Shown here: positions 35,680 to 43,320 of the stretch, in pieces
Layout: each line of letters starts with the position of its first letter
How positions within the stretch are numbered: position 1 is the first letter of the stretch
DNA from: Camelimonas lactis
GTDB taxonomy: Bacteria; Pseudomonadota; Alphaproteobacteria; Rhizobiales; Beijerinckiaceae
Length of the DNA stretch: 64,000 bases
Reading direction: 5' to 3'
Assembly (NCBI RefSeq): GCF_004342915.1
Contig: NZ_SLWL01000001.1
Span: forward strand, 558,001-622,000
Notes under the pieces: generated by a model
Told to the model about the DNA's origin: nothing
Database searches by the model: none
The model's input: the letters and a program-made list of their open reading frames with translations, nothing else
Translations under genes and position numbers: made by a program

Positions 35680-35754
35680 TGGGGCGTAGCCAAGTGGTAA
35701 GGCAGCGGTTTTTGGTACCGCCATTCCCAGGTTCGAATCCTGGCGCCCCAGCCA
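35680..35754 (+). tRNA. tRNA-Gln (anticodon TTG)
   Basis: A complete cloverleaf: acceptor TGGGGCG with CGCCCCA, D-arm GCC...GGC, anticodon stem GCGGT/ACCGC with loop TTTTGGT (anticodon TTG), T-arm CCAGG-TTCGAAT-CCTGG, discriminator G, encoded CCA at 35752-35754. The downstream side is compositionally different from the upstream side, as at island insertion sites. Confidence 0.97.
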
Positions 35755-36014
35755 GTGAATTTTCATTACATATTAGTGAATTAAATCAGAACCTTAGGTG
35801 GGGCGCTTTTGGCTCTGGTAGCACTGGAAGTAGCACCGCTGGTAGCACTGACAGAGTCGCTTCTTCCTTCCGCAAAAAAGACAGATCGATTTTTTGGAAG
35901 GGGGACTGGAGCGCTGATGCGCAATTTCTGTCAGTTCTTCCCGACAATCGGCGCGGCAAACACAAGGCGTCGAAGCTCTGGCCCCGGCAGCCATGCGCAA
36001 GGCAGAGCCGAGCG
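35755..36014. other. AT-rich flank downstream of tRNA-Gln
   Basis: The first 45 bases are AT-rich. TGGGGCGC at 35799-35806, followed by TTTT, is the inverse of the GCGCCCCA at the tRNA 3' end (35743-35750) and repeats the tRNA acceptor sequence. A 12-base-period tandem repeat follows. Open frames on both strands are not convincing. This may be the decayed end of an integrated element. Confidence 0.45.
35815..35850. repeat. 12-base-period tandem repeat
   Basis: GTAGCAC recurs at 35818, 35830 and 35842, exactly 12 bases apart. The outer copies share CTGGTAGCACTG (35815-35826 and 35839-35850). In the plus frame it encodes a Ser/Thr/Gly repeat, as if it were the remnant of a coding end. Confidence 0.55.
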
Positions 36015-36896
36015 CTACCCCAAGAACTTCCCTAGGGCAGCGACAAGCTTGGTGAGATTGGCTTGAAGGGGAAGCCACGTGTTGGCAACAACCCCAACAA
36101 CGGCAATGCCCGCAGTCTTGCCAACCATTTTCGCGAGTTCTTCAGCAGCTGTGTCAGCCTTGCCTGCGATCCACCTAGCGACTTTGCCCGCCACGCGCGC
36201 GATTGCGTGCCCGGCAGAACGCAGTCTGCTGGTAGAGGGAGACGCGCTTACTGCTTCCTGACGGACCACCGCAATTGCAGCCAGCGTCTCCGCCCGATCA
36301 TCCTCCGTGATGGCGAACTCAGCAGGTGGTTGATTGTGGCCGATCCCTCCAGCGCCAGCACTGGGGTAGCGCTGTTCAGTTGGCACAGCCTCCAGTGCGC
36401 GTTCAGCGTCTGCGGCGGCGGTGAGAAGTTGATCGACCAGCGCCTGCCTATCGTCAAACGTAGACGCAAACGGCGAGAAGTCGGTCGTGTGATCCGTCTG
36501 GATCGCAAAGCGGAGGCGCATGGTGTTGCCCGATGGCGCACTTGAATATTTGATTTCGAGGGGCTGGAGCGCCGCGTAGAAGCCCACTGTGTTCCGAAGA
36601 AGCGCAACCTGTCCGACCTTGGGCGTTCTGTTCCTGGTGGTAAAGTCGGCGGCAGAAACCACATCAGGCGTTACCTGGCTAATTGCTGCTGCCCCCTCCG
36701 CAATCGCCACGCCATCAATGCCCGGTGGATCGTTATAGAGGTGGGCCGACCCTGAGGCGTTGGCGCTCCAATGTGTCTCAAACGCCCACCGGCTTGCACC
36801 TATGACAAACCGGCCATCATGGCTCGCGTAGTTGAACGTGACTTCGCCAAATGACCGCTCGTCCTTTGGAGGCTCAACGCTATTCAAACTCGGCAA
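36015..36896 (-). CDS. Unrecognised protein with GIGHNQPP motif, start unclear
   Basis: A 293-residue open frame with lower GC than its neighbours. The N-terminal half (about 15-150) looks like a beta-rich domain (GEVTFNYASHDGRFVIGAS, WAFETHWS, LYNDPPGIDGVAIAEG, RTPKVGQVALLRNTVGFYAA). A GGIGHNQPPAEFAIT linker follows at about 188-200. The C-terminal helical part has small-residue-rich, membrane-like helices (about 225-290). The GHNQPP motif recurs, from memory, in uncharacterised accessory proteins of alphaproteobacteria. There is no ATG: the first possible starts are TTG at 36896 or 36887, and the frame stays open to about 36932, so the 5' part may be truncated. It lies next to tRNA-Gln, as mobile cargo often does. 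I cannot name a function. Confidence 0.6.
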   Translation of the reverse strand: MPSLNSVEPPKDERSFGEVTFNYASHDGRFVIGASRWAFETHWSANASGSAHLYNDPPGIDGVAIAEGAAAISQVTPDVVSAADFTTRNRTPKVGQVALLRNTVGFYAALQPLEIKYSSAPSGNTMRLRFAIQTDHTTDFSPFASTFDDRQALVDQLLTAAADAERALEAVPTEQRYPSAGAGGIGHNQPPAEFAITEDDRAETLAAIAVVRQEAVSASPSTSRLRSAGHAIARVAGKVARWIAGKADTAAEELAKMVGKTAGIAVVGVVANTWLPLQANLTKLVAALGKFLG

Positions 36897-37240
36897 TTGT
36901 GTCCCCGCCCATTCGCATGCCAGGACCGATCAACGATCCCACATCGGCATGCTTTCTGATCTTGATGACGGGCGTCAAGCGACATCAGCTTAATCGACGG
37001 GGCTGTTCGCCATGGTCCTTTCGGTTGATGGAACAGAAGGGCATAGAGGCCCATTGAGTCCCACCAGTGCGCCCCTTGAAGATGACTGCTGGTGGGACTG
37101 GATCGGCCTCCCAGGGGCTCGCTATGAGCCTCTGAGGGTTAGTCGGGGTTACCGTGAGGGCTCGGGGAGCAGGATCGGGTTCCACCATGCGGGTGGAGGG
37201 GCGCCGGGATATGTTAACCTTTGCCTGTTAAACCACGGCT
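36897..37240. other. Non-coding stretch with three hairpins
   Basis: Three inverted repeats follow each other: an 11-bp perfect pair at 37057-37099, AGGGGCTC/GAGCCTCT at 37113-37133 (one G-T pair) and TCCACC/GGTGGA at 37181-37197. No gene is credible. It is the right-hand part of the odd interval after tRNA-Gln and leads into the cytochrome gene. Confidence 0.45.
37057..37099. repeat. 11-bp perfect inverted repeat
   Basis: AGTCCCACCAG (37057-37067) and CTGGTGGGACT (37089-37099) are exact complements around a 21-base spacer. No T-run follows, so it is not a typical terminator. Confidence 0.6.
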
Positions 37241-37585
37241 ATGAAGCGCGCCCTGATTGTCCCACGCGCCGTCGGCGCAAGCATGTCGCTGATGTTGCTC
37301 GCCAACATCGCCATCGCCAGTGAACTGGCGGAGGCGGGACGCTCAATCGCCGAGGCGAAGTGCGCCCGGTGTCATGCTACGGGCAGCGTCGGGGCCAGTC
37401 CGCACAAGGAAGCTCCGCCTTTCCGCGAGTTGGCCAGGCGTTATCCGATAGACAATCTGGCGGAAGCCTTTGCTGAAGGCCTGAGCGTGGGCCATGCCGA
37501 CATGCCGGAGTTCAGGCTGTCGGTGGGGCAGACCAACGCGCTTCTGGCATACCTTCACTCCATCCAGACCAGTAACCCGCGGTAG
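37241..37585 (+). CDS. Small class I c-type cytochrome
   Basis: A 114-residue exported mono-haem cytochrome c. A signal peptide covers about residues 1-27. The haem-binding motif CARCH is at about 41-45, and the axial methionine is probably in HADMPEF (about residue 87). The fold is that of short cytochrome c553-like electron carriers in the periplasm. ATG at 37241 gives a basic n-region (KR); a second ATG 14 codons later is possible. No clear ribosome binding site. No oxidase gene adjoins it, so its partner is unknown. Confidence 0.85.
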   Translation: MKRALIVPRAVGASMSLMLLANIAIASELAEAGRSIAEAKCARCHATGSVGASPHKEAPPFRELARRYPIDNLAEAFAEGLSVGHADMPEFRLSVGQTNALLAYLHSIQTSNPR

Positions 37586-37872
37586 ACGGCGGCCAGGACG
37601 TCTTCGGGGGCGCCGTGAAGTTCCGGTGCGGCGCCGCCAGGATCCGCGCGGCGGATATGCCGATTGTCAGGTGGTCCTGTCTCAATCCTGTCGTGGCTGG
37701 TCGTGGCCTTGAGGCGCGAAGCTGGGGCGTGCGCTGTCGCTTCCAGGCCCCTGGCGGACACAGGGAAAGAGCATCGCTGTCCCATGGGGGCGGGCGGATA
37801 TCTGGATGTTGACGGGCTGGCGCGCCGTTGCCATTCGGGCGGCGGCTGTCCAGCGTTCAGTCGCGCATTCGC

Positions 37873-38079
37873 TCAGTCGCGCGTTTCAAGCTGCCTTGCC
37901 AGCCATCGGGAGCCGCCTTCGCCGACGGCGAGCGCTACAACTCCGGCGATGAAAAGCAACGGCAGGCGGGGACCAAGAATCTCCCGGAAGGCGAAAAGAC
38001 CGATGAACGCGGTCAGCAGGACCAGCCCACCCGACAGCGACAACAGCTTAAGAACCAGCATCAGGGCGACTGTCTTCAT
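37873..38079 (-). CDS. Small two-helix membrane protein
   Basis: A 68-residue protein with two membrane helices (about 4-28 and 37-54) and a charged C-terminus (SRWLARQLETRD). CGGAG lies six bases before the ATG at 38079. No family recognised. The start of the longer open frame at 38151 lacks a ribosome binding site. It is single and convergent with the cytochrome gene. Confidence 0.55.
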   Translation of the reverse strand: MKTVALMLVLKLLSLSGGLVLLTAFIGLFAFREILGPRLPLLFIAGVVALAVGEGGSRWLARQLETRD

Positions 38080-38442
38080 TCCAGCTCCGCCTGGTTCCGC
38101 CGGCACCTGAGGCGATCGGCAAGCGCAAGGCCAAAGCGGGTGGCCTCGCAAGAGCCAGACGCTTCCGGCGGAAGAGTTCTGATCCTAAAGCAAAACGCCA
38201 TCGCGCCAAGGGGAGCGTTATCCATTTTTTGATCTGGCGCGTCTTCCTTTTCGGGAACGCCACATCTGGCGCGCGGTAAACAGGCGTTGGCAAGAGTATC
38301 CGGCTCGTGCTGCCGCAGATGGATGGGCTTCTCATTGCTCCTGAGAACCTGCTTTGCAGGGCGTGACAAGTCTCCCGGTTTCGTGGCGTTCAGGAACATT
38401 ACGACTTTGAAAGTGTTTTCTGAGAACAGGAGGATACTGGCC
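38080..38442. other. Non-coding divergent region
   Basis: No gene seen in these 363 bases between the leftward small membrane protein and the BOF gene. The EcfG-like promoter of the BOF gene is at its right end. Confidence 0.4.
38393..38417 (+). promoter_or_regulatory. EcfG-like promoter of the BOF gene
   Basis: GGAAC (38393-38397), 16 bases, TGTT (38414-38417), the same form as before the KGG gene. The start codon is 26 bases downstream of the -10 element. Confidence 0.6.
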
Positions 38443-38838
38443 ATGAATTTCCGCACTTTGCTTGTTGCATCCGTGGTGACCGTCGCGCCCTGCGTGATGG
38501 CGCTGCCGGGCTCGTCAGCCATGGCGCAATGGAGCGGGCCTTCTGACACAAAACAGGCTGCGCAGCCGGCTTACGGCAAGACGACTGTCTCCGCGATCAA
38601 AGCGCAGCCAAAGGACGATCAGAAGGTGACGCTGGAAGGTACGATTGTTCGCAAGACGGGCAAGGAACGCTACCAGTTCACGGATGGGACGGGCGAAATT
38701 TCCGTCGAGATTGATGATGAGGATTTCCCGAACGAGCCGGTTGGCCCCACCACCCGGATCCGGATTGAGGGGGAGGTCGACACCCATCTGATGAAGGAGC
38801 CGGATATTGACGCCGAGCGGGTCATTGTTCTGAAGTAA
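38443..38838 (+). CDS. BOF-domain (YgiW/YdeI-like) periplasmic stress protein
   Basis: A 131-residue exported protein. The signal peptide runs to about residue 29 (ending SSAMA). The mature part has the bacterial OB-fold (BOF) pattern: VSAIKAQPKDDQKVTLEGTI, GKERYQFTDGTGEISVEIDD and RIRIEGEVDTHL. YgiW and YdeI of enterobacteria protect against peroxide, cadmium and antimicrobial peptides. AGGAGG lies eight bases before the ATG. An EcfG-like promoter just upstream supports stress induction. Confidence 0.92.
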   Translation: MNFRTLLVASVVTVAPCVMALPGSSAMAQWSGPSDTKQAAQPAYGKTTVSAIKAQPKDDQKVTLEGTIVRKTGKERYQFTDGTGEISVEIDDEDFPNEPVGPTTRIRIEGEVDTHLMKEPDIDAERVIVLK

Positions 38839-38970
38839 TTCCTGACTGGCCGGCCCCTCAGGGGAGACAAGCTGCAAGGGCGGGGGAATTCTGCAAGAAC
38901 AGGGGAATACAGGTTGTCCGCAGCGGCGCGACCTGCATGCCTCTCCCGCCGGGTTTGCTCCAGGTTGTTG

Positions 38971-38990
38971 GCGCAGGCTGGAGCCTGCGC
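38971..38990. repeat. 8-bp hairpin with TGGA loop
   Basis: GCGCAGGC/GCCTGCGC around TGGA, perfectly paired. It is 132 bases after the BOF stop and has no T-run. Confidence 0.6.
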
Positions 38991-38999
38991 TGCGGTCGC

Positions 39000-39026
39000 C
39001 CCGTCCGGAGGCTTCCTCCGGGCGGG
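39000..39026 (+). terminator. Second strong hairpin, possible terminator
   Basis: A stem of about 12 pairs (one G-T) around CTT: CCCGTCCGGAGG with CCTCCGGGCGGG. It is followed by CGTTATTCT, a weak T-rich tail. It could end the BOF transcript, or together with the preceding hairpin form an RNA element. Confidence 0.4.
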
Positions 39027-39336
39027 CGTTATTCTGCCTGGTTTCCGGGCGATGGGCGGATCTGGTTGTCGTCAGGGCGTGACAAAACATTGAGATGAAA
39101 ACGAACGCCGTCTGGCCAGGCGACTCCACTTTTCCCGACAATACGTTTACGTGACTTCCCGTGTGACGCGCGCCTCGGCGCGTGGCGGAGGTTTTCGCCC
39201 GCGCCGCCGCGCGGTGTGGCGGGAAGCCGCGAAAGTCATTGGGATGGGCGCATTTTCCCCCGGCGGAGCGGATGACGTTTCGCGGCCGAATGCGCCCGGA
39301 GGGAACCGGCTCCGCGCCGGACGAGGGAGATGGGAT

Positions 39337-40374
39337 ATGGCCGGACAGGTCAGGGAACCGGATGCGCTGGATGGTGAAGCAGGGCGTGACGCCCTGCGCA
39401 ATTTCCTCGAAGGATATTTCGGCGAGCAGCCGGAGCGTTTCGAGGTCGCGAAAATTTCCGGCGGCCAGTCCAATCCTACCTATTTCGTTGATTTCGGCGA
39501 GCGCCGCATGGTGTTGCGCAAGCAGCCCACCGGGGAGTTGCTGCCTGGCGCCCACGCCATCGATCGTGAATTCCGCGCGCTTGAGGCGCTGAATCCCGTT
39601 GATGTGCCAACCCCGCGCGCCGTGCTGCACTACCGGGAGCGGGACGTGGTCGGCACGCCGTTCTATATGATGGAGCGGCTGGACGGGCGCGTGTTTCATG
39701 ATTGCGCCCTGCCGGGCCTGTCGCCGGAGGAGCGCCGCGCCATTTATCTTGGCCTGGCCGAAGCCATGGCGAAACTGCACGCGGTGCAGCCGGAGAAGAT
39801 CGGTCTTGGCGATTTCGGCAAGCCTGGAAACTATTTCCAGCGCCAGATCGCCCGCTGGACGCGCGCCTACAACGAAAGTCCGAGCGAGCGGGTTCCGGCG
39901 CTCGACAGGCTGGTTGAATGGCTGCCGGCCAACATGCCGGCGGACGACGGGCGCGTGGCCATCGCCCACGGCGATTTCCGCCTCGGCAACATGCTCTATC
40001 ATCCCACGGAGCCACGGGTGATCGGCATTCTCGACTGGGAACTGTCGACCCTCGGCCATCCGCTGGCGGATCTGGCGTTCGCCTGCATTCCGTGGCGCAC
40101 GACGCCGGCGCAGTACGGCGGCATTCTGGGGCTGGATCACGCGGCCCTCGGTATTCCGACCGAGGCGGAATTCGTGGCGCATTACTATGAGCACGCTGTG
40201 CCGACGGCGGAACTGCAGCCGTTCCACGTGGCGTTCGCCCTGTTCCGGTTCTCGGTGATTTTCATGGGCATCAATGACCGGGTGCGCGCCGGCAACGCCG
40301 CCGGTGAGGACGCCGCCAGGCTGGAGCCGCTGGCCCGGGAGATGGCGGAGCGCGCCGTCGAGGCCATCAGCTGA
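39337..40374 (+). CDS. Aminoglycoside-phosphotransferase-fold protein (ACAD10-like kinase family)
   Basis: A 345-residue APH-fold protein. The catalytic loop is VAIAHGDFRLGNMLYH (Asp and Asn). The metal-binding segment is IGILDWELSTLGHPLADLAF. The N-terminal part starts with a nucleotide-binding lobe (SGGQSNPTYFV, VLRKQPTGELLPGAH). This subgroup is usually linked to acyl-CoA dehydrogenase genes and probably phosphorylates hydroxyacyl-CoA or similar, not antibiotics. No such dehydrogenase gene is adjacent here. GAGGGAG lies seven bases before the ATG at 39337. Confidence 0.88.
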   Translation: MAGQVREPDALDGEAGRDALRNFLEGYFGEQPERFEVAKISGGQSNPTYFVDFGERRMVLRKQPTGELLPGAHAIDREFRALEALNPVDVPTPRAVLHYRERDVVGTPFYMMERLDGRVFHDCALPGLSPEERRAIYLGLAEAMAKLHAVQPEKIGLGDFGKPGNYFQRQIARWTRAYNESPSERVPALDRLVEWLPANMPADDGRVAIAHGDFRLGNMLYHPTEPRVIGILDWELSTLGHPLADLAFACIPWRTTPAQYGGILGLDHAALGIPTEAEFVAHYYEHAVPTAELQPFHVAFALFRFSVIFMGINDRVRAGNAAGEDAARLEPLAREMAERAVEAIS

Positions 40375-40488
40375 GGCGCGCCCCAGGCGTCCATTCTTCG
40401 GGCGCCGGGTTCAGGGCGGGTCCGCGTCGCAGGATTGCGGCGGCGCTGGCGCGGTCCGCGCCAGGTTGTGGGCGTCGCCGCTCTGGCG

Positions 40489-40863
40489 TCATCCGCCCGC
40501 GAGCAGGCGCTCGAATGCAACGCCGCCGAGCAGCCGGGCGAGCGCGTCGGCGGTGAGCCAGGCGGCCAGCAGCAGCGTCGCCATGATCAGGCAGGAACGC
40601 ATGGGCCGCCGGGCGCGGCCGGCGTCGTCCCAGGGGCCATCGGGCAGGCGTCGGGCGGGTTCGGGGGCGTCTGGCGGGTGTCGGCGGGTCGCCGGCAGAA
40701 ACTCTTGGTCGGTCGCCCGGTCAGCGCCCGGGGCCCTCAGGCGTCTGCGCCGCCAGCACCGCAAGGTGACGTAAAGATGCGCCCGCCACCGGGCGCTTTC
40801 CGTCGCCAGCGCCAGTTCGATCGTGCGTGACGGTTCCGGTGGGGTCGGAAGGTTCTGATCCAT
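40489..40863 (-). CDS. Hypothetical protein with C-terminal membrane helix
   Basis: A 124-residue frame. The N-terminal two-thirds is Arg/Pro-rich and soluble. A single hydrophobic helix lies at about 92-112 (SCLIMATLLLAAWLTADALA). The ribosome binding site is weak (GGGCTGG). I recognise no family. The opposite strand is also open, so the call rests on the membrane segment and a reasonable start. Confidence 0.4.
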   Translation of the reverse strand: MDQNLPTPPEPSRTIELALATESARWRAHLYVTLRCWRRRRLRAPGADRATDQEFLPATRRHPPDAPEPARRLPDGPWDDAGRARRPMRSCLIMATLLLAAWLTADALARLLGGVAFERLLAGG

Positions 40864-41134
40864 GACGCCAGCCCGTTTCTGGGCAGACATCGTAGCTGTA
40901 GCGGGGGAGTTTTTCTGTCGCTCCGCAGGGCTTGCCGGAAGTCATCCGCTTTCCGGCAAGTATTTTGATGTTTCTGAACGACATTTATCCGCGTTCACAG
41001 GCGCCCGGAGATTTTGTGCATGATTTGCGTCAGCCCCCCGGGGTCGCGCCGGCTGGCCGCGCCGCTGGCCGTACCGCCTGGGAGCGCCCAGGCGGCGGCG
41101 TGGAGCCGGCGCTCGCGGCGGCCGTGTCCGCCGT

Positions 41135-42286
41135 TCAGGCCGCCTCGCCGTCAGCCCTCGGAAAGTCGGTGTACCCGCGTATGTCGCCGCCGTAGAAGGT
41201 GGGGCGATCGTAGGGCGCCAGCGGCGCGCCGGTCCGCAGGCGGTCCGGCAGGTCGGGGTTCGAGGTGAAATGACGGCCGAAGGCGATGACGTCGGCGTTG
41301 CCGGCGGCGATGGTTTCCTCGGCCATGTCGCCGGTGTAATTGCCGGCGGAAATCAGCACGCCTGGCCACAGCGGCCGGAACAGCTCCGCCGCCGACGGCA
41401 CGCCCTGGTGATCGACCTCGCGCTGGCCGGCGCCGCTGGCGCGCGGCTCGATCAGATGCAGATAAGCCAGGCCCATGGGGGCGAGCTGCCCCACCACATG
41501 GCTGTACAACGGCATCGGCTCGTCCTCGCCCGAGCCATTGGCCACGCCGAAGGGCGACAGCCGCACGGCGACGCGCTCCGCCCCGCAGGCGGCGACCAGG
41601 CTCCTGGTCACCTCAAGCAGCAGGCGGGCGCGGTTCTCGATGGAGCCGCCCCAGTGATCGTCGCGCTGGTTGCTGCGGCTTTGCAGGAACTGCTCAAGCA
41701 GATAGCCGTTGGCGCCATGGATCTCGACGCCATCGAAGCCAGCCTCAAGGGCGTTGAGGCCAGCCTGACGGTAGACGCCGATCAGTTCGTGAATTTCCGC
41801 GTCGGTGAGGGCGCGCGGCGTTGGCATCGGCTCTGGCGTTCCGCTGGCCGTCATCACCTTGATGTCGGCGGCGATGGGCGAGGGGGCGACGGGCAGGGCG
41901 CCGCCGGGCTGGTAAGACGGATGCGACACCCGGCCCATGTGCCACAATTGCAGGAAGATTTGCCCGCCCCGCGCATGCACCGCTTCCGTGATGGCTTTCC
42001 AGCCGGCGATCTGTTCGGGCGTATGGATGCCCGGCGTATTGAGCGCGCCGCGACCGGTGGGATGCACCTGGGACGCCTCGGCGATGATCAGGCCGCCGGC
42101 GCTGGCGCGCTGGCCATAGTAGGTGGCGTTGAGCGGGCGCGGGGTTTCGCCCGGGCCGGCGCGCATGCGCGTGAGCGGGGCCATGGCCACGCGGTGGGAC
42201 AGGTCAAGGACGCCGGCGCGCAGGGGGGAGAACAGGTGCGGCCTGCGCGTGGCCTCAGCGGGTTGCCGGATGGTCTGCGTCGACAC
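41135..42286 (-). CDS. Old Yellow Enzyme family ene-reductase
   Basis: A 383-residue FMN-dependent alkene reductase of the NemA/OYE group. Features include MAPLTRMRA at the FMN-binding start, LQLWHMGRVSHP, and the active-site region GVEIHGANGYLLEQFLQSRS, then NQRDDHWGGSIENRARLLLE. It reduces activated C=C bonds and nitro compounds with NADPH. GGAGG lies nine bases before the GTG at 42286; the TTG at 42292 is too close. A divergent yaiI-like gene follows 141 bases away. No TetR/NemR gene is beside it. Confidence 0.92.
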   Translation of the reverse strand: MSTQTIRQPAEATRRPHLFSPLRAGVLDLSHRVAMAPLTRMRAGPGETPRPLNATYYGQRASAGGLIIAEASQVHPTGRGALNTPGIHTPEQIAGWKAITEAVHARGGQIFLQLWHMGRVSHPSYQPGGALPVAPSPIAADIKVMTASGTPEPMPTPRALTDAEIHELIGVYRQAGLNALEAGFDGVEIHGANGYLLEQFLQSRSNQRDDHWGGSIENRARLLLEVTRSLVAACGAERVAVRLSPFGVANGSGEDEPMPLYSHVVGQLAPMGLAYLHLIEPRASGAGQREVDHQGVPSAAELFRPLWPGVLISAGNYTGDMAEETIAAGNADVIAFGRHFTSNPDLPDRLRTGAPLAPYDRPTFYGGDIRGYTDFPRADGEAA

Positions 42287-42427
42287 GTTCAATTTCCTCC
42301 TGATCAGTCACGCTGGCGCGCCGCCAGGTGGGCGGCGGCGCTGCGCCTGGTTGTTCCGGCGCGCGTTTGCGATGCAAATTCATAACCGCCTTGCCTGAAA
42401 AGGCCAGGGAGAGGGCCATGTCAAACA

Positions 42428-42931
42428 ATGGGTGAGATGGGAGATGATGCGGTCGCGGGCCCGGGCCCGGCGCTGCGCATACTGGTCGACGCCGACGCCT
42501 GCCCGGTGAAGGATGAGATTTACCGGGTCGCCGCCCGCCATGGCGCGCCGTGTTTCGTGGTCGCCAACAGTTTCATCCGCACGCCGCGCGACCAGCAGGT
42601 TACGTTCATCCGCGTCGGCGACGGTTTCGACGCCGCCGACAACTGGATCGCCGACCGGTCCGGCCCCGGCGCGGTGGTGGTGACGGCGGACGTGCCGCTG
42701 GCCAGCCGCTGCGTCGCCGCCGGCGCCGTGGTGCTGGGGCCGGACGGGCGCGGCTTCACGGAAAACTCCGTCGGCATGGCGCTGGCCATGCGCAACCTGA
42801 TGCAGGACCTGCGCGAAGCCGGCGCCGTCACAGGCGGGCCCAGGCCATTTTCGGCGCGTGACCGCTCCGCGTTCCTCTCGGCGCTGGACCTGGCCATCGT
42901 GCGGCTGAAGCGGTCCGGCTTCGCGCCATAG
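42428..42931 (+). CDS. YaiI/YqxD (DUF188) family protein
   Basis: A 167-residue protein of the YaiI/YqxD family, related to PIN-like nucleases and of unknown function. Signatures: [34 protein letters not shown] and [12 protein letters not shown]. The aspartates in VDADACP and TADVPLA resemble a metal-binding site. ATG at 42428 gives a short N-terminal extension; ATG at 42437 is possible. Confidence 0.88.
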   Translation: MGEMGDDAVAGPGPALRILVDADACPVKDEIYRVAARHGAPCFVVANSFIRTPRDQQVTFIRVGDGFDAADNWIADRSGPGAVVVTADVPLASRCVAAGAVVLGPDGRGFTENSVGMALAMRNLMQDLREAGAVTGGPRPFSARDRSAFLSALDLAIVRLKRSGFAP

Positions 42932-43320
42932 GCGGGAATGCTCGCCTGCGATTGGCGCCGGCGTCCCACGGTGGGGGCGCCCTCCGCCCGCGCCGCCGGC
43001 CGCAATCGTCCAATCCCGGCCTCCCTTCCCGCGCCGGTTATCCACATCACCGGAACGTCAGGCGCTGCACGCGGGTTTCCGTCACATGGGCGCCCTGATC
43101 CATCACCACATCTGCGTCACGTCGCGATGAGCCGGCGCCGGGTTTCCACGGCGTTGTTCCGGGCGGCGGCATTTTCGGCGGCGGCGATCCCGGCGGCCGC
43201 ATTTTCAGCGCGCGGGCGAAAATGCGCTGGCCCGGTCTATTGTCAGCGCGTCCGCCTCACGGAACACTGGATGCGAATCGTCGGCGAACTGGCTTTTTCA
43301 GATACGAATGGGGGCAGGGC
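42932..43320. other. Non-coding region before the Pat-like gene
   Basis: About 390 bases. A frame on the plus strand is Ala/Arg-rich and unconvincing. GCATTTTC occurs at 43168 and 43199. The second copy forms a 9-bp hairpin (43198-43226), listed separately. Confidence 0.4.
43198..43226. repeat. 9-bp inverted repeat upstream of the Pat-like gene
   Basis: CGCATTTTC (43198-43206) and GAAAATGCG (43218-43226) are exact complements with an 11-base spacer. It lies 95 bases before the GTG start, where an operator or leader hairpin could act. Confidence 0.45.

Larger units (their letters stand above)
38839..39336. other. Non-coding interval with two strong hairpins
   Basis: About 500 bases without a gene. 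Two stable stems lie at 38971-38990 and 39000-39026. Short purine repeats (GGGGGAAT, GGGGAATAC) precede them. The promoter of the phosphotransferase-fold gene must be on the right side. Confidence 0.5.

Noticed and set aside
38515-40227. 570-codon minus-strand frame opposite the phosphotransferase-fold gene
   Set aside because: It also crosses two hairpins and the BOF gene. The opposite strand has conserved kinase motifs.
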